From Bradyrhizobium guangxiense (GTDB lineage Bacteria > Pseudomonadota > Alphaproteobacteria > Rhizobiales > Xanthobacteraceae), in assembly GCF_004114915.1 (NCBI RefSeq), contig NZ_CP022219.1, positions 1,642,501 to 1,706,500 of the forward strand: a stretch of DNA of 64,000 nucleotides, written 5' to 3'. The notes under the pieces are model-generated. The model did no database searches. It was not told the DNA's origin and saw nothing but the letters and a program-made list of their open reading frames with translations. Both the position numbers and the translations under genes were made by a program. Each line of letters starts with the position of its first letter. Positions within the stretch are counted from its first letter, which is position 1. This document shows positions 8,544 to 18,145 of this stretch, in pieces.

Positions 8544-9692
8544 ATGAACGGCACACACGACAACACACGGGGCAAGGGTCATGACCTGCCGGGTCAGGTC
8601 GTTCTCGTGCTCCAGGGCGGAGGCGCGCTCGGCTCCTATCAGGCCGGCGTCTACCAGGCTCTGCACGAGGCCGGGATCGAGCCGGATTGGGTCATCGGCA
8701 CCTCGATCGGCGCCATTAATGCAAGCCTGATCGCCGGCAACGCGCCGGAGCATCGACTTGCGCGCCTCAGGGAATTCTGGAAGCGGATGGAGCAGAAGCA
8801 GGTCTGGGACTGGCGCGCCGCGTTTCCCGGCTTCAACGAGAAGCTCGCTTATTGGTCGACCGTCACCCACGGCATTGCCGGCTTCTTCCGGCCCAATCCG
8901 CTGGCGCATGCCGGAGATTCCTATCCGCTCGGTGCCGACAACGCGGGCTATTATTCGACCGCACCACTGGAGAGGACCCTGAGCGAGCTGGTCGATTTCG
9001 ATCTTGCCAATCGTTGCGCGCCACGTCTGACGGTCGGTGCGGCTCATGTCGGCACCAGCGAAATGCGCTACTTCGACAGTCGTGACGGCGAGCTGACCGT
9101 GAAGCATGTGATGGCTTCGGGGGCGCTGCCGCCGGCTTTCCCGGCGGTACGCATCGACGGCGAACTCTATTGGGACGGCGGCATCCTGTCGAACACGCCG
9201 ACGGAGGCGGTGTTCGACGACAATCCACGGCGGGATTCGCTGATCTTCTCCGTGCATTTGTGGAATCCCGTCGGCGCCGAGCCGACCACGATGGCGGAGG
9301 TGCTGAACCGGCACAAGGACGTGCAGTACTCCAGCCGCATTTCGAGCCAGATTGCGCGCCAGCAGCAGGCCCATCGCCTGCGCCATGTCATCAATGAGCT
9401 CGCGGCGCGGCTTCCGGAGAGCGAGCGCACCGACCCCGCCGTCAGGGAGCTGATGAGCTACGGCTGTCCCACCCGGATGCATGTGGTGCGGCTGCTCGCG
9501 CCGCAGCTCGAACGCGAGACCCACACCAAGGATATCGACTTCAGCCCGTCCGGGATCACACGGCGCTGGCATGCCGGTTACGCTCACATGCGATCGGTCC
9601 TGACGCGCAAGCCCTGGATCGGCGAATTCGATCCACTCGCCGGTGTGGTCCTGCACGAGCATACGGACGAGATGCCGATGGCGGCGGAGTAG
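8544..9692 (+). CDS. Patatin-like phospholipase with DUF3734-type C-terminus
   Basis: 382-residue serine acyl hydrolase. The oxyanion-hole loop QGGGALGSYQAG lies near residue 25. The nucleophile elbow GTSIG contains Ser54, and the catalytic dyad Asp211 is in WDGGIL. The C-terminal third (about 280-382) resembles the extension called DUF3734. The start at 8544 has GCAGGAG upstream; the in-frame ATG at 8496 lies one base after the SDR stop and lacks a site. The family hydrolyses acyl chains of phospholipids. Near a hydroxybutyrate-type dehydrogenase it may take part in lipid or PHB-granule turnover, which is inference. Confidence 0.88.
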   Translation: MNGTHDNTRGKGHDLPGQVVLVLQGGGALGSYQAGVYQALHEAGIEPDWVIGTSIGAINASLIAGNAPEHRLARLREFWKRMEQKQVWDWRAAFPGFNEKLAYWSTVTHGIAGFFRPNPLAHAGDSYPLGADNAGYYSTAPLERTLSELVDFDLANRCAPRLTVGAAHVGTSEMRYFDSRDGELTVKHVMASGALPPAFPAVRIDGELYWDGGILSNTPTEAVFDDNPRRDSLIFSVHLWNPVGAEPTTMAEVLNRHKDVQYSSRISSQIARQQQAHRLRHVINELAARLPESERTDPAVRELMSYGCPTRMHVVRLLAPQLERETHTKDIDFSPSGITRRWHAGYAHMRSVLTRKPWIGEFDPLAGVVLHEHTDEMPMAAE

Positions 9693-9766
9693 AGCTGCTC
9701 CCTCATCATCGAATTGCCACAGGCCTTGCGGATCGTCGGCGATCCCTAGTCGAAAGGCCCTCGCAA

Positions 9767-10714
9767 GTGGTGTCCGCGAACGATCTTGAAGCGGCCCTCG
9801 ATCAGGTCCGCGCCAACGCGGCCGGACCGGTGGCCGGCGTGTTCGGCCCGGCCTCGGTGACCTGGCGGATCGACCGCGAGGCCATCATCTTTCTCGGTGC
9901 CGGTCGCGCGTTGTTGCTGCAGCTGGCCCATCCCTGGGTCGCGGCTGCCATCGCCGAGCATTCCAAGACCTTTGCCGATCCGATCGGGCGCTTTCACCGC
10001 ACCTTCGACATCGTCTTTGCCATGGTGTTCGGCTCGCTCGACCGGGCATTGCTGTCGTCCCGGCAGCTGCACCGGCGCCACGGCATGATCGTCGGAGCGA
10101 TGCCGGAGACCATCGGCCCCTTTGCGGCAGGCTCGCGCTATTGCGCCAACGACATTCCGTCGCTGCGCTGGGTTCATGCCACGCTGGTCGAATCCGCGCT
10201 GATGGCGCACGATCTGGTGCTTGCTCCAATCCCGGCGGAGGAGCGCGAGCGCTACTGGACCGAGAGCCGATTGTTCGGGGCCTTGTTCGGATTGACGGCA
10301 GACGTCCTGCCGGGGGATTGGGCGGGCTTTACGGCCTACACCGCGGCGATGGCGCAATCGGAGATGCTGACCGTCAGCCCGGCGGCGCGTGAGATCGCTA
10401 CGCAGATCTTCGGCGGTGCACGTCCGTGGTTGCGGCCGCCGCGCTGGTATCGCGCGCTCACGGCGCGGATGTTGCCGGCGCGGCTGCGCGCCGGGTTCGG
10501 GTTTGGGCTCGATGCGCGTGACGAGAGGGCGGCCGACAATGCGCTGCGATGGATCAGGCGCGTCTATCCACGATTACCCGACAGGCTGCGCTATGTCGGG
10601 CCCTACCAGGAAGCGCAGGCGCGGCTACGCGGCGAACCGCAGCCCGACTGGATGACGCGCTGCCTCAACCGGGCCTGGATCGGCCGCTCGCAGATGGACG
10701 TCCGCGGGAAATAG
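9767..10714 (+). CDS. MpaB-like oxygenase (DUF2236 family)
   Basis: 315-residue protein of the oxygenase MpaB/DUF2236 family, which includes latex-clearing-protein-like haem enzymes. Family features visible are the N-terminal REAIIFLGAGRALLLQLAHPWVA, the histidine segment FADPIGRFHRTFDIVFAMVFG, and a C-terminal part rich in Arg. The predicted start is a GTG at 9767 followed at once by GTG; neither has a strong ribosome site, so the exact N-terminus is uncertain. It stands alone between the patatin gene and a palindromic repeat. Confidence 0.82.
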   Translation: MVSANDLEAALDQVRANAAGPVAGVFGPASVTWRIDREAIIFLGAGRALLLQLAHPWVAAAIAEHSKTFADPIGRFHRTFDIVFAMVFGSLDRALLSSRQLHRRHGMIVGAMPETIGPFAAGSRYCANDIPSLRWVHATLVESALMAHDLVLAPIPAEERERYWTESRLFGALFGLTADVLPGDWAGFTAYTAAMAQSEMLTVSPAAREIATQIFGGARPWLRPPRWYRALTARMLPARLRAGFGFGLDARDERAADNALRWIRRVYPRLPDRLRYVGPYQEAQARLRGEPQPDWMTRCLNRAWIGRSQMDVRGK

Positions 10715-10742
10715 CGTCTTGAGGCCAAGCTTGTTGAAGCTT

Positions 10743-10847
10743 GTCATTCCGGGGCGCGCGGAGCGCGAACCCGGAATCCATTTCTCCCAGCATTCCGGCG
10801 GAACGATGGATTCCGGGTTCGCGCCAAGCGGCGCGCCCCGGAATGAC
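10743..10847. repeat. Bradyrhizobium-type intergenic palindromic repeat, copy 2 (GGATTCCGGG type)
   Basis: The outer ends GTCATTCCGGGGCG and CGCCCCGGAATGAC form an inverted repeat. The interior is a second inverted repeat, CCCGGAATCCAT against ATGGATTCCGGG, instead of the GTGCGCAATTGCGCAC module. It sits between the MpaB-like gene and the convergent glgA. Confidence 0.85.
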
Positions 10848-10856
10848 AGCGCTTCC

Positions 10857-12272
10857 TCACACCGATGCCAGCTTGCGGTACAGTGCGCTGTAGCTGCCGG
10901 CCGAGATGGTCCAGGAGAACGACCGTCCCATGGCGCTGCGGCGCATGGTGTCGAGCTGGTCTTGCGCCATGAAGGCGGAGAAGGCCCGGCGCACGCCGCC
11001 GAGGAACGAATCGCGCGAGGGTTTGGAGAACAGGAAGCCGGTCTCACCGTCGGTGATGGTCTCGGCAAGGCCGCCGGTCTGGTGCCCGATCGGCAGCGAG
11101 CCGAAGCGCTGGGCGTACATCTGGCTCAACCCGCAGGGCTCGAAGCGCGACGGCATCAGGGTGAAATCGCTGCCGGCAAAGATGCGGCGGGCCTGGGCGT
11201 CGTTGAAGCCGATCACCACGCCGATGGCGTCGGGGCGACGGCGATGCGCGTCGATCAGGGCCTGTTCGAGCGCCGGCTCGCCGGAGCCGGTGACGACGAT
11301 CTGCCCGCCGGCGTCGACGATCTCGTCGGCCGCCGACAGCACGAGGTCGATGCCCTTTTGGTGCACCAGGCGCGCGACGATGCCGAACATCGGGCCGCGC
11401 GAGACCGCCAGGCCGAATTGCTTACGGACGTAATCCGCATTGGCCCTCTTGCCGGCCCAGTCGCCGGCGCCGAACTGCTGGGCGAGCTGGGCGCAGGACC
11501 GCGGGTCCCAGCTCTCATCGATGCCGTTGAGGATGCCGGTGAGCTCGGCGGCGTCCGAGCGCAGGCGAAGCAGGCCCTCCAGGCCGCAGCCGAACTCGAC
11601 CGTGGTGATCTCCCGGGCATAGGTGCCGCTGACCGTGGTGAGGTGCGAGGCGTAGACCAGCCCCGCCTTGAGGAAGGAGAGCTGGTCGTAGAACTCGATG
11701 CCGTCGATGTGGAAGGAGCTCTCCGGTGCGCCGATCCGCCGCAGCGAGTCCTTCGGGAAGAGGCCCTGATAGGCGAGGTTGTGAATGGTCAGGATCGACG
11801 GCAGCTTGGCCCCGCGCCAGGCGAGATAGGCCGGCACCAGCGAGGCCTGCCAGTCATTGGCATGGATCAGGTCTGCTGCCCAATTCTTGTCCAGCGTGCC
11901 CATGGCGAGCTCAGCGGCTGCCGAGGCAAAGCGCGCGAAGCGGATGTCGTTGTCCGGCCAGTCGCGCCCGGACTCGTCGCCATAGGGATTGCCGGGCCGG
12001 TCGTAGAGTTGCGAGCACAACAGCACGTAGACCGGTAGGCCGTCCTTGGTCGCGGCCCGACCGAGCGTGCAGGCCGGCATTTCCGCGAACGCCGGGCAGC
12101 GGCCGACGATCTGAATGTGCGTGAGTTGCTCGATGATGTCGCGATAGCCCGGTAGCATGACCCGGATATCGGCGAAGGGGCGAAGGGCTCGGGGAAGGGC
12201 TGCGGAAACGGCGCCAAGTCCGCCGACGCGGACAAAGTCGTCCATCTCCGTGGTGACGAACAAGACCCTCAA
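10857..12272 (-). CDS. glgA: Glycogen synthase (GT5 family)
   Basis: 471-residue starch/glycogen synthase that extends alpha-1,4-glucan from ADP-glucose. The two GT-B halves are present: an N-terminal domain starting MRVLFVTTEMDDFVRVGGLG and a C-terminal domain with PSRFEPCGLSQMYAQRFGSL and HQTGGLAETI. HANDWQ and TIHNLAYQG are typical GT5 motifs. The N-terminal KxGGL motif reads RVGGL here, so the lysine known as Lys15 in E. coli GlgA is Arg15. Otherwise the length and motifs are normal. No glgB, glgC or glgP lies next to it, so it is an isolated copy, perhaps a second isozyme. Confidence 0.92.
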   Translation of the reverse strand: MRVLFVTTEMDDFVRVGGLGAVSAALPRALRPFADIRVMLPGYRDIIEQLTHIQIVGRCPAFAEMPACTLGRAATKDGLPVYVLLCSQLYDRPGNPYGDESGRDWPDNDIRFARFASAAAELAMGTLDKNWAADLIHANDWQASLVPAYLAWRGAKLPSILTIHNLAYQGLFPKDSLRRIGAPESSFHIDGIEFYDQLSFLKAGLVYASHLTTVSGTYAREITTVEFGCGLEGLLRLRSDAAELTGILNGIDESWDPRSCAQLAQQFGAGDWAGKRANADYVRKQFGLAVSRGPMFGIVARLVHQKGIDLVLSAADEIVDAGGQIVVTGSGEPALEQALIDAHRRRPDAIGVVIGFNDAQARRIFAGSDFTLMPSRFEPCGLSQMYAQRFGSLPIGHQTGGLAETITDGETGFLFSKPSRDSFLGGVRRAFSAFMAQDQLDTMRRSAMGRSFSWTISAGSYSALYRKLASV

Positions 12273-12465
12273 GAACAGCCGCCCTCTTCAGACCCCGCTT
12301 GCTCCTATGCAAGAACGGGTCCAGTTGTGCTGGAATTCCAAAGCCCGCCCACGCGGCACGTCTGTTCGGTAAACACTTTCCTACTCAGCCGCCGCCCTCT
12401 AGGGTCGCCGCATCAACAACAGAGAACATTGATTGTTCCGAAGCGACCCAAGGACGTGAGCAAGC

Positions 12466-13662
12466 ATGCAGCTACCAGACAAGCATGAGGGGACTTTGAC
12501 AAAGATCATGGCGGGCCTGCGGGGCCTGGATTTTTTGACCACGATCGCCGGTCCCCATTGCGCGCGGATGCTTGCCGACATGGGCGCCGAGGTCATCAAG
12601 ATCGAGACCGACGGCGGGGAGACGATGCGGACCCGGCCGCCGCTGCGCAAGGGGTGCAGCACCGCGTTTGGCCAACTCAATGTCGGCAAGAAGAGCATGG
12701 TGCTCGACCTCAAATCCGCTGACGGCAAGGAGGTCGTCCGCCGGCTGGCCGCGACATCAGACATCCTGGTCGAGAACTTCCGCCCTGGCGTCATGCATCG
12801 GCTGCAGCTCGATTACGACAGCCTGCGCGCCGTCAACCCGCGGCTGATCTATTGCTCGATCTCCGGCTACGGCCAGACCGGCCCCTCGGCCGAGCTGCCG
12901 GCCTATGCGCCGGTGATCCATGCCGCCTCTGGCTACGACATGGCGCATCTCGCCTACCAGCCCGGCCGCAGCCGCCCCGATTATTGCGGCATCTATCACG
13001 CCGACGTCGTCACCGGCACCTATGGCTTCGGCGCAATCGCCTCCGCGCTCTATCAGCGGACCGTGACCGGGCTCGGCCAGCATATCGACGTGTCCATGCT
13101 GGAAACGATGCTGTCGCTGACGCTGACCGAATTGCAGAGCGCGCAATTCGCAGTGAAGCCGCCGCCGCGCCCGATGTTCGGCCCGACCGAAACGGCGAAC
13201 GGCTATGTCATGATCACGGTCGCCAGCGAGAAGACGTTCCAGGGATTGATGGGCGTGATCGGCCGAGCCGAATGGATCTCCGATCCGCGCTTCTCGACCT
13301 ATGCCCCGCGCCGCGAGAACTGGGCCGAGGTGATGGACGGTGTCGAGGCCTGGTCGCGGCAGCTCACGACCGATGCCTGTCTCGCTGCGCTCGGCGCGGC
13401 CGGCGTGCCGGCGTCGGCCTATCGCACCGTGTCCGAGGCGCTGAACGATCCGCAGCTCGCGCACCGGCAGGCGCTCACAGAGGTGCGGGACGAGGGCGGC
13501 TCCTTCAAGGTGCTCACCCTGCCGTTCCGAATGTCGGCGGCCGACATCACGCCCGCAAGGACGATGGCCGTGCTCGGCGAGCACACGGATGCGCTGCGCG
13601 ACGAGATCGGCGTCGCGGATGACGCGCCAATTCCGATAGGCAAAACGGCCGCGACGTTCTGA
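12466..13662 (+). CDS. CaiB/BaiF-type (class III) CoA-transferase
   Basis: 398-residue class III CoA-transferase. Characteristic parts are GLDFLTTIAGPHCARMLADMGAEVIKIE, DLKSADGK, VENFRPGVM and ISGYGQTGP. The expected catalytic aspartate is probably Asp180 in YHADVV. Enzymes of this family move CoA between an acyl-CoA donor and a carboxylic acid; the substrate cannot be told. The first ATG at 12466 is used, with an in-frame ATG at 12508 as an alternative. A 132-bp gap separates it from the ABC transporter downstream, which might import its substrate. Confidence 0.88.
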   Translation: MQLPDKHEGTLTKIMAGLRGLDFLTTIAGPHCARMLADMGAEVIKIETDGGETMRTRPPLRKGCSTAFGQLNVGKKSMVLDLKSADGKEVVRRLAATSDILVENFRPGVMHRLQLDYDSLRAVNPRLIYCSISGYGQTGPSAELPAYAPVIHAASGYDMAHLAYQPGRSRPDYCGIYHADVVTGTYGFGAIASALYQRTVTGLGQHIDVSMLETMLSLTLTELQSAQFAVKPPPRPMFGPTETANGYVMITVASEKTFQGLMGVIGRAEWISDPRFSTYAPRRENWAEVMDGVEAWSRQLTTDACLAALGAAGVPASAYRTVSEALNDPQLAHRQALTEVRDEGGSFKVLTLPFRMSAADITPARTMAVLGEHTDALRDEIGVADDAPIPIGKTAATF

Positions 13663-13794
13663 GCACCGTTGCGCCGCACCTGCGGCATGTGATCTCTCGT
13701 GCGTTCCTCTTGCCGTCGCGAGCATTTGTCGCCAATCTCGCCTCCCAGTCATTCAACGATCCGAAACATCGGACGAGGGATCCCGGGAGGAACC

Positions 13795-15339
13795 ATGACG
13801 AAGATTGCTGCTGCGGCGCGCAAGCACGCGCCGATTTTCCTTGTTGCGGCATTTGCCGTCCTTCCTCCGGCCGAGCCCGCGCAGGCGCAGAAGTCCGGCG
13901 GCAGCATCACCGTCGGCCAGGAGCTGGATATCGCCGGCTTCGATCCGCTCAAGGTCGGTGTCTACGATACCTCAACCTTCACCGCTGCCGCCGCTATCTT
14001 CGACACGCTGACCACATTGAACGAGAAGGGAGAGGCCGCGCCGAAGCTCGCGGTGTCCTGGACGCATTCCGAGGACTACAAGAGCTGGACCTTCAAGCTG
14101 CGCGAAGGCGTGAAATTCCACGACGGCACGCCGTTCAATGCGCAGGCCTTCAAGGAGAATTTCGACCGGCAGAAGGATCCCGCCAACAAGTGCCGCTGTG
14201 CCTTCTACATCACCAACATCAAGGAAGTGCTGGCGCCGGACGAATACACGGTCGTCTACAATCTGACCGATCCTAGCGTGAACCTGCCGGCGACGATCAC
14301 CATCCAGAGCCAGAACAACGTCGTGCACTCGCCGACGGCCTGGAAGACCAAGGGCGACGATTATAACCGCAATCCCGTCGGGACCGGTCCCTACATTCTG
14401 AAATCCTGGACCGCCGGCGACCGCATGGTGCTGGAGAAGAACCCGAACTATTGGGACAAGGGGCGGCCTTATCTCGACCGCATCATCTTAAAGCCGCTTC
14501 CGGACGCGCAGTCGCGCTTCGCCTCGCTGCAATCGGGCGAGGCCGACATCATCTGGGACGACGAAGCCGACGCCGACAACATCACGAGGGCGCAGAAGGA
14601 CCCCAAGCTCACCGTTCACACCTACAAGGGCTCGGGCGCTGCGGTCTATGCCTTCAATACCAAGGTCGCGCCGTTCGACGACGTCCGCGTGCGCCAGGCG
14701 CTGGTGATGGCGCTCGATCGTCCGAAGATGTCGCAGGCGATCAGCAACGGCCTGAGCCGGCCCGCGACCAATCCATACGGTGACGGCTCCTGGGTCAAGT
14801 GCAAGGACGACGGCGCGCTGCCGTTCGACGTCGAGAAGGCCAAGGCGCTGATCAAGGATTACGGCAAGCCGGTCGAGTTCAAGATGCTGGTGACCGCGAC
14901 GCCGCGCGGCCGGATGGTCGGCCAGGTGCTTCAGCAATTCTGGAAGCGCGTCGGCGCCAACATGGAGATCGAGCAAGTCGACCAGGCCACCATTCCATCG
15001 CGCGCCTTCCCCCGCCAGTTCCAGATGACGCCGTGGCGCATCGTCGATCTCGCCGATCCCGATCCGCAGATGTACGCGAATTTCCGCAGCGGCAGCCCGC
15101 TCGCACTCGCCGGATACTCAAACCCCGAGCTCGACAAGCTCCTGGACCACGCGCGCGTCACTCCCGATCTCGGCGAGCGCACCGAGGATTACTGCGCCAT
15201 CAGCCGCCTGATCAACAAGGAGGCGATCTGGTTCTGGACCTTCCAGAACACCTACTACGCGCTGTCGAGCGCCAAGCTGAAGGGCTTCCCGAAGATCTAC
15301 AATGGCGTGATCGACGTCTCGACCACCTGGCTGGAATGA
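13795..15339 (+). CDS. ABC transporter substrate-binding protein, family 5 (dipeptide type)
   Basis: 514-residue periplasmic solute-binding protein of SBP family 5, which binds peptides, nickel or small organic substrates. An N-terminal signal peptide ends near AQAQ. The body shows the family signatures WTFKLREGVKFHDGTPF, NPVGTGPYIL and DVRVRQALVMALDR. The ATG at 13795 has GGGAGGA just upstream. It is the first of five genes (binding protein, two permeases, two ATPases) with minimal spacing. A pair of cysteines (KCRCAF) in the mature part is unusual for the family and might be structural. Confidence 0.92.
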   Translation: MTKIAAAARKHAPIFLVAAFAVLPPAEPAQAQKSGGSITVGQELDIAGFDPLKVGVYDTSTFTAAAAIFDTLTTLNEKGEAAPKLAVSWTHSEDYKSWTFKLREGVKFHDGTPFNAQAFKENFDRQKDPANKCRCAFYITNIKEVLAPDEYTVVYNLTDPSVNLPATITIQSQNNVVHSPTAWKTKGDDYNRNPVGTGPYILKSWTAGDRMVLEKNPNYWDKGRPYLDRIILKPLPDAQSRFASLQSGEADIIWDDEADADNITRAQKDPKLTVHTYKGSGAAVYAFNTKVAPFDDVRVRQALVMALDRPKMSQAISNGLSRPATNPYGDGSWVKCKDDGALPFDVEKAKALIKDYGKPVEFKMLVTATPRGRMVGQVLQQFWKRVGANMEIEQVDQATIPSRAFPRQFQMTPWRIVDLADPDPQMYANFRSGSPLALAGYSNPELDKLLDHARVTPDLGERTEDYCAISRLINKEAIWFWTFQNTYYALSSAKLKGFPKIYNGVIDVSTTWLE

Positions 15340-15346
15340 CGGTGCG

Positions 15347-16297
15347 ATGCTGAACTTTGTCGTTCGCCGGCTGCTCGGCATGCTGCCGGTGTTGCTCGCC
15401 GCCTCGCTGCTGACATTCCTGATCGCCTCGCTGCTGCCGGGCGATCTCGCTCTCGTCATCCTCGGCGACCAGGCGACGCCGGAGAATGTCGCGGCGCTGC
15501 GCCGTGACATGGGGCTCGACCAGCCGCTGTGGTGGCGTTACCTGAGCTGGCTCGGCCATGTCCTGCAGGGCGATCTCGGCCGCTCGTTCCGCACCGGTCA
15601 GACCGTGCTGCAGGCGGTCGCCGAGCGCATTCCGGTCTCGCTTCAGCTGATGCTGATGGCGGAGTTCATCGGCCTCCTGATCGGCGTTCCCGTCGCGATC
15701 GCCTGCGCTGCGCGCGCCGGCAGCGCCTTCGACCGCTTCATGACCGGCAGCGCGTTTGCGATGCTGTCGATGCCGTCCTTCCTGGTGGCGATCCTCTTGA
15801 TCTATCTGTTCGCGGTCGAGCTGCACTGGCTGCCGGCGACCGGCTATGTGCCGTTCACCGAGGAGCCGCTGGCGAATCTGCGCTTCTTCGTGCTGCCGGC
15901 GCTGACGCTGGCGCTGGCGGAATGGCCGGGCATCATGCGGGTGCTGCGCTCCGACATGATCGCGACCTTGCAAGAGGACTATATCGCGCTCGCGAAAGCA
16001 AAGGGCCTCAAGCCCGCGCGCATCCTGTTCGTGCATGCGCTGAAGCCGTCCTCGCTGACTCTGGTGACGGTGACCGGCATCAATATCGGCCGCCTGCTCG
16101 GCGGCACGCTGATCGTGGAATCGATCTTTGCGCTGCCCGGAATCGGCCGGCTCCTGGTCGGGGCGATCTACACCCGCGACCTCGTCATCCTCCAGGGCGT
16201 CGTGCTGCTGGTCGCATGCGGCTTCGTCCTCGTGAACTTCATCGTCGACATGCTCTATGCCGTGCTCGACCCCAGGATCCGCCATGGCCACGCTTGA
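15347..16297 (+). CDS. ABC transporter permease, DppB type
   Basis: 316-residue inner-membrane permease of the DppB/OppB group. Six membrane helices can be traced. The N-terminal MLNFVVRRLLGMLPVLLAAS and the DMGLDQPLWWRYLSWL signature are standard. The ATPase-contact EAA loop is visible as DYIALAKAKGLKPARILFVH. It starts 7 bp after the binding-protein gene and overlaps the next permease gene by 14 bp, so it belongs to the same operon. Confidence 0.93.
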   Translation: MLNFVVRRLLGMLPVLLAASLLTFLIASLLPGDLALVILGDQATPENVAALRRDMGLDQPLWWRYLSWLGHVLQGDLGRSFRTGQTVLQAVAERIPVSLQLMLMAEFIGLLIGVPVAIACAARAGSAFDRFMTGSAFAMLSMPSFLVAILLIYLFAVELHWLPATGYVPFTEEPLANLRFFVLPALTLALAEWPGIMRVLRSDMIATLQEDYIALAKAKGLKPARILFVHALKPSSLTLVTVTGINIGRLLGGTLIVESIFALPGIGRLLVGAIYTRDLVILQGVVLLVACGFVLVNFIVDMLYAVLDPRIRHGHA

Positions 16298-17156
16298 GCT
16301 CTCGCTGCAGGATGAGGCGGCGCCCGTATCGGCCGGCCGCAAGCGCAAGCTCGGCCTGCTGTTCTGGATCGCGAGCGCCTGGCTCGCAATCATCCTTGCG
16401 CTCGCAATCCTCGCGCCGGTGCTGCCGCTGCAGAATCCGGTAGACATGGACATGCTGGAGCGTCGCGCGGCGTTCTCCGGGGAGCACTGGCTCGGCACCG
16501 ACGCGCTCGGCCGCGACGAGCTCGCCCGCCTGATTTTTGGCGCGCGGGCGTCGCTGACGGTCGGGCTGATCGCACCGATGATCGGCCTCACCATCGGTGG
16601 TGCGCTTGGCCTGTTCGCCGGCTATTTCCGCGGCCGGTTCGAGACATTGGTGGTCGGCAGCATGGACGTGCTGCTCGCCTTTCCGCCGCTGATTTTCGCG
16701 CTCGCCGTGACCGCCTATCTCGGGCAGTCCGTCCCCAACCTCACCTTGATCCTCGGCGTGCTCGGCATTCCCGCCTTCATGCGCGTGGCGCGGGCGGCGA
16801 CGCTGACCTTGGCGCGACGCGAGTTCGTGATCGCGGCCGAGGCGCTCGGCGCCAGCCATGCGCGCATCCTGCTGCGCGAGTTGTTGCCGAACGTGATCCT
16901 GCCGCTGTTGGCCTTCTTCCTGCTCGGTGTTGCCGTCACTATCGTGGTCGAGGGCGCGCTGTCCTTCCTCGGTCTTGGCGTGCCGCCGCCGATGGCGAGC
17001 TGGGGCAGCATGATCGGCGAGGGGCGCGACAGCCTCGACGTCGCGCCGCGGCTGGCGTTCCTGCCGGCGGCCGGACTGTTCCTCACCGTGCTGGCCTTCA
17101 ACCTGGTCGGCGACACCTTGCGGGCGCTGACCGACCCACGTCAGGGGGCGCTGTGA
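16284..17156 (+). CDS. ABC transporter permease, DppC type
   Basis: 290-residue partner permease of the DppC/OppC group. The EHWLGTDALGRDELARLIFGAR segment is the family signature for the N-terminal OppC domain, followed by five membrane spans. The EAA loop appears as EFVIAAEALGASHARILLRE. The start at 16284 lies inside the end of the preceding permease gene; this overlap is normal in such operons. Its stop overlaps the GTG start of the ATPase gene. Confidence 0.93.
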   Translation: MATLELSLQDEAAPVSAGRKRKLGLLFWIASAWLAIILALAILAPVLPLQNPVDMDMLERRAAFSGEHWLGTDALGRDELARLIFGARASLTVGLIAPMIGLTIGGALGLFAGYFRGRFETLVVGSMDVLLAFPPLIFALAVTAYLGQSVPNLTLILGVLGIPAFMRVARAATLTLARREFVIAAEALGASHARILLRELLPNVILPLLAFFLLGVAVTIVVEGALSFLGLGVPPPMASWGSMIGEGRDSLDVAPRLAFLPAAGLFLTVLAFNLVGDTLRALTDPRQGAL

Positions 17157-18145
17157 GCGCCCCGCTGCTCACCATCGCGGACGTCGTGGTCGAGCTGCCG
17201 ACGCCCCGCGGCAATTTGCGCGCGGTGGATCATGTCGACCTGTCGCTGGCGGCGGGCCGCACGCTCGGCATCGTCGGCGAATCCGGTTGCGGCAAGACCA
17301 TGTTGTCGCGCGCCGTGCTTCAGTTGCTGCCCAAGAAGGCGAAGCTGACCGGCCGCGTGATGTTCGACGGCCAGGATCTGGTGCGGCTTGAGCCTGAAAG
17401 CCTGCGGCGGCTGCGCGGGCGGGACCTCGCAGTCGTGTTCCAGGACCCCATGACCTCGCTCAATCCGGTGCTCACCATCGGCACGCAGTTGATGGAGACG
17501 ATCCAGGAGCATCTCGAGCTCGATGCCCCGGAGGCACGCAAGCGCAGCATCGAGCTGCTGGCGGCCGTCGGCATTCCCGCGCCGGAGCAGCGGCTCCCGC
17601 AATATCCGCACCAATGCTCCGGCGGCATGCGCCAGCGCATCGCGATCGCGATCGCACTGTCCTGCGAGCCGAAGCTCTTGATCGCGGACGAGCCGACCAC
17701 CGCGCTCGACGTCACCATCCAGGCACAGATCCTCGATCTGCTCGCCCGCGAGCAGCGCCGCCGCCACATGGCGATGATTATCATCACCCACGATCTCGGC
17801 GTCGTCGCCGGCCGTGCCGACGAGGTCGCGGTGATGTACGCGGGCAGGGTAGTGGAGCGCGCGCCGACGCAAGCCTTGTTCAAGCGCATGCACATGCCCT
17901 ACACCGAGGCGCTGCTGGCGGCGATCCCGAAGCTGGATGCCGCGCCGCATACGCCGCTGCCGGCCATCTCGGGCCGTCCGCCCGATCCGACCCGGCCGCT
18001 GCGAGGCTGCTCCTTTGCGCCGCGCTGCCGCTATGCGGTCGGCCGCTGTCGTGAAGCCAAGCCCGAACTGACGAGTGCCGAGATGCCCGATCATCTCTAT
18101 GCCTGCTTCCACCCGATCCGGATCGCGGAAGGCGTTGGCGCATGA
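17153..18145 (+). CDS. ABC transporter ATP-binding protein, DppD type
   Basis: 330-residue ATPase. Walker A is GESGCGKTM, the signature loop is CSGGMRQRIAIA, Walker B is LLIADEPTTALDV, and the H-loop is IITHDLGVV. The C-terminal oligopeptide-transport domain is present, with cysteines GCSFAPRCRYA in the usual pattern. It begins with a GTG overlapping the upstream stop (GTGA) and overlaps the next gene by 4 bp, indicating tight translational coupling. Confidence 0.94.
   Translation: MSAPLLTIADVVVELPTPRGNLRAVDHVDLSLAAGRTLGIVGESGCGKTMLSRAVLQLLPKKAKLTGRVMFDGQDLVRLEPESLRRLRGRDLAVVFQDPMTSLNPVLTIGTQLMETIQEHLELDAPEARKRSIELLAAVGIPAPEQRLPQYPHQCSGGMRQRIAIAIALSCEPKLLIADEPTTALDVTIQAQILDLLAREQRRRHMAMIIITHDLGVVAGRADEVAVMYAGRVVERAPTQALFKRMHMPYTEALLAAIPKLDAAPHTPLPAISGRPPDPTRPLRGCSFAPRCRYAVGRCREAKPELTSAEMPDHLYACFHPIRIAEGVGA

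Noticed and set aside
15212..16594. A 460-codon minus-strand open frame
   Set aside because: Antisense to the two ABC permease genes; translation is dominated by Gln, Arg, His and Glu without a fold.
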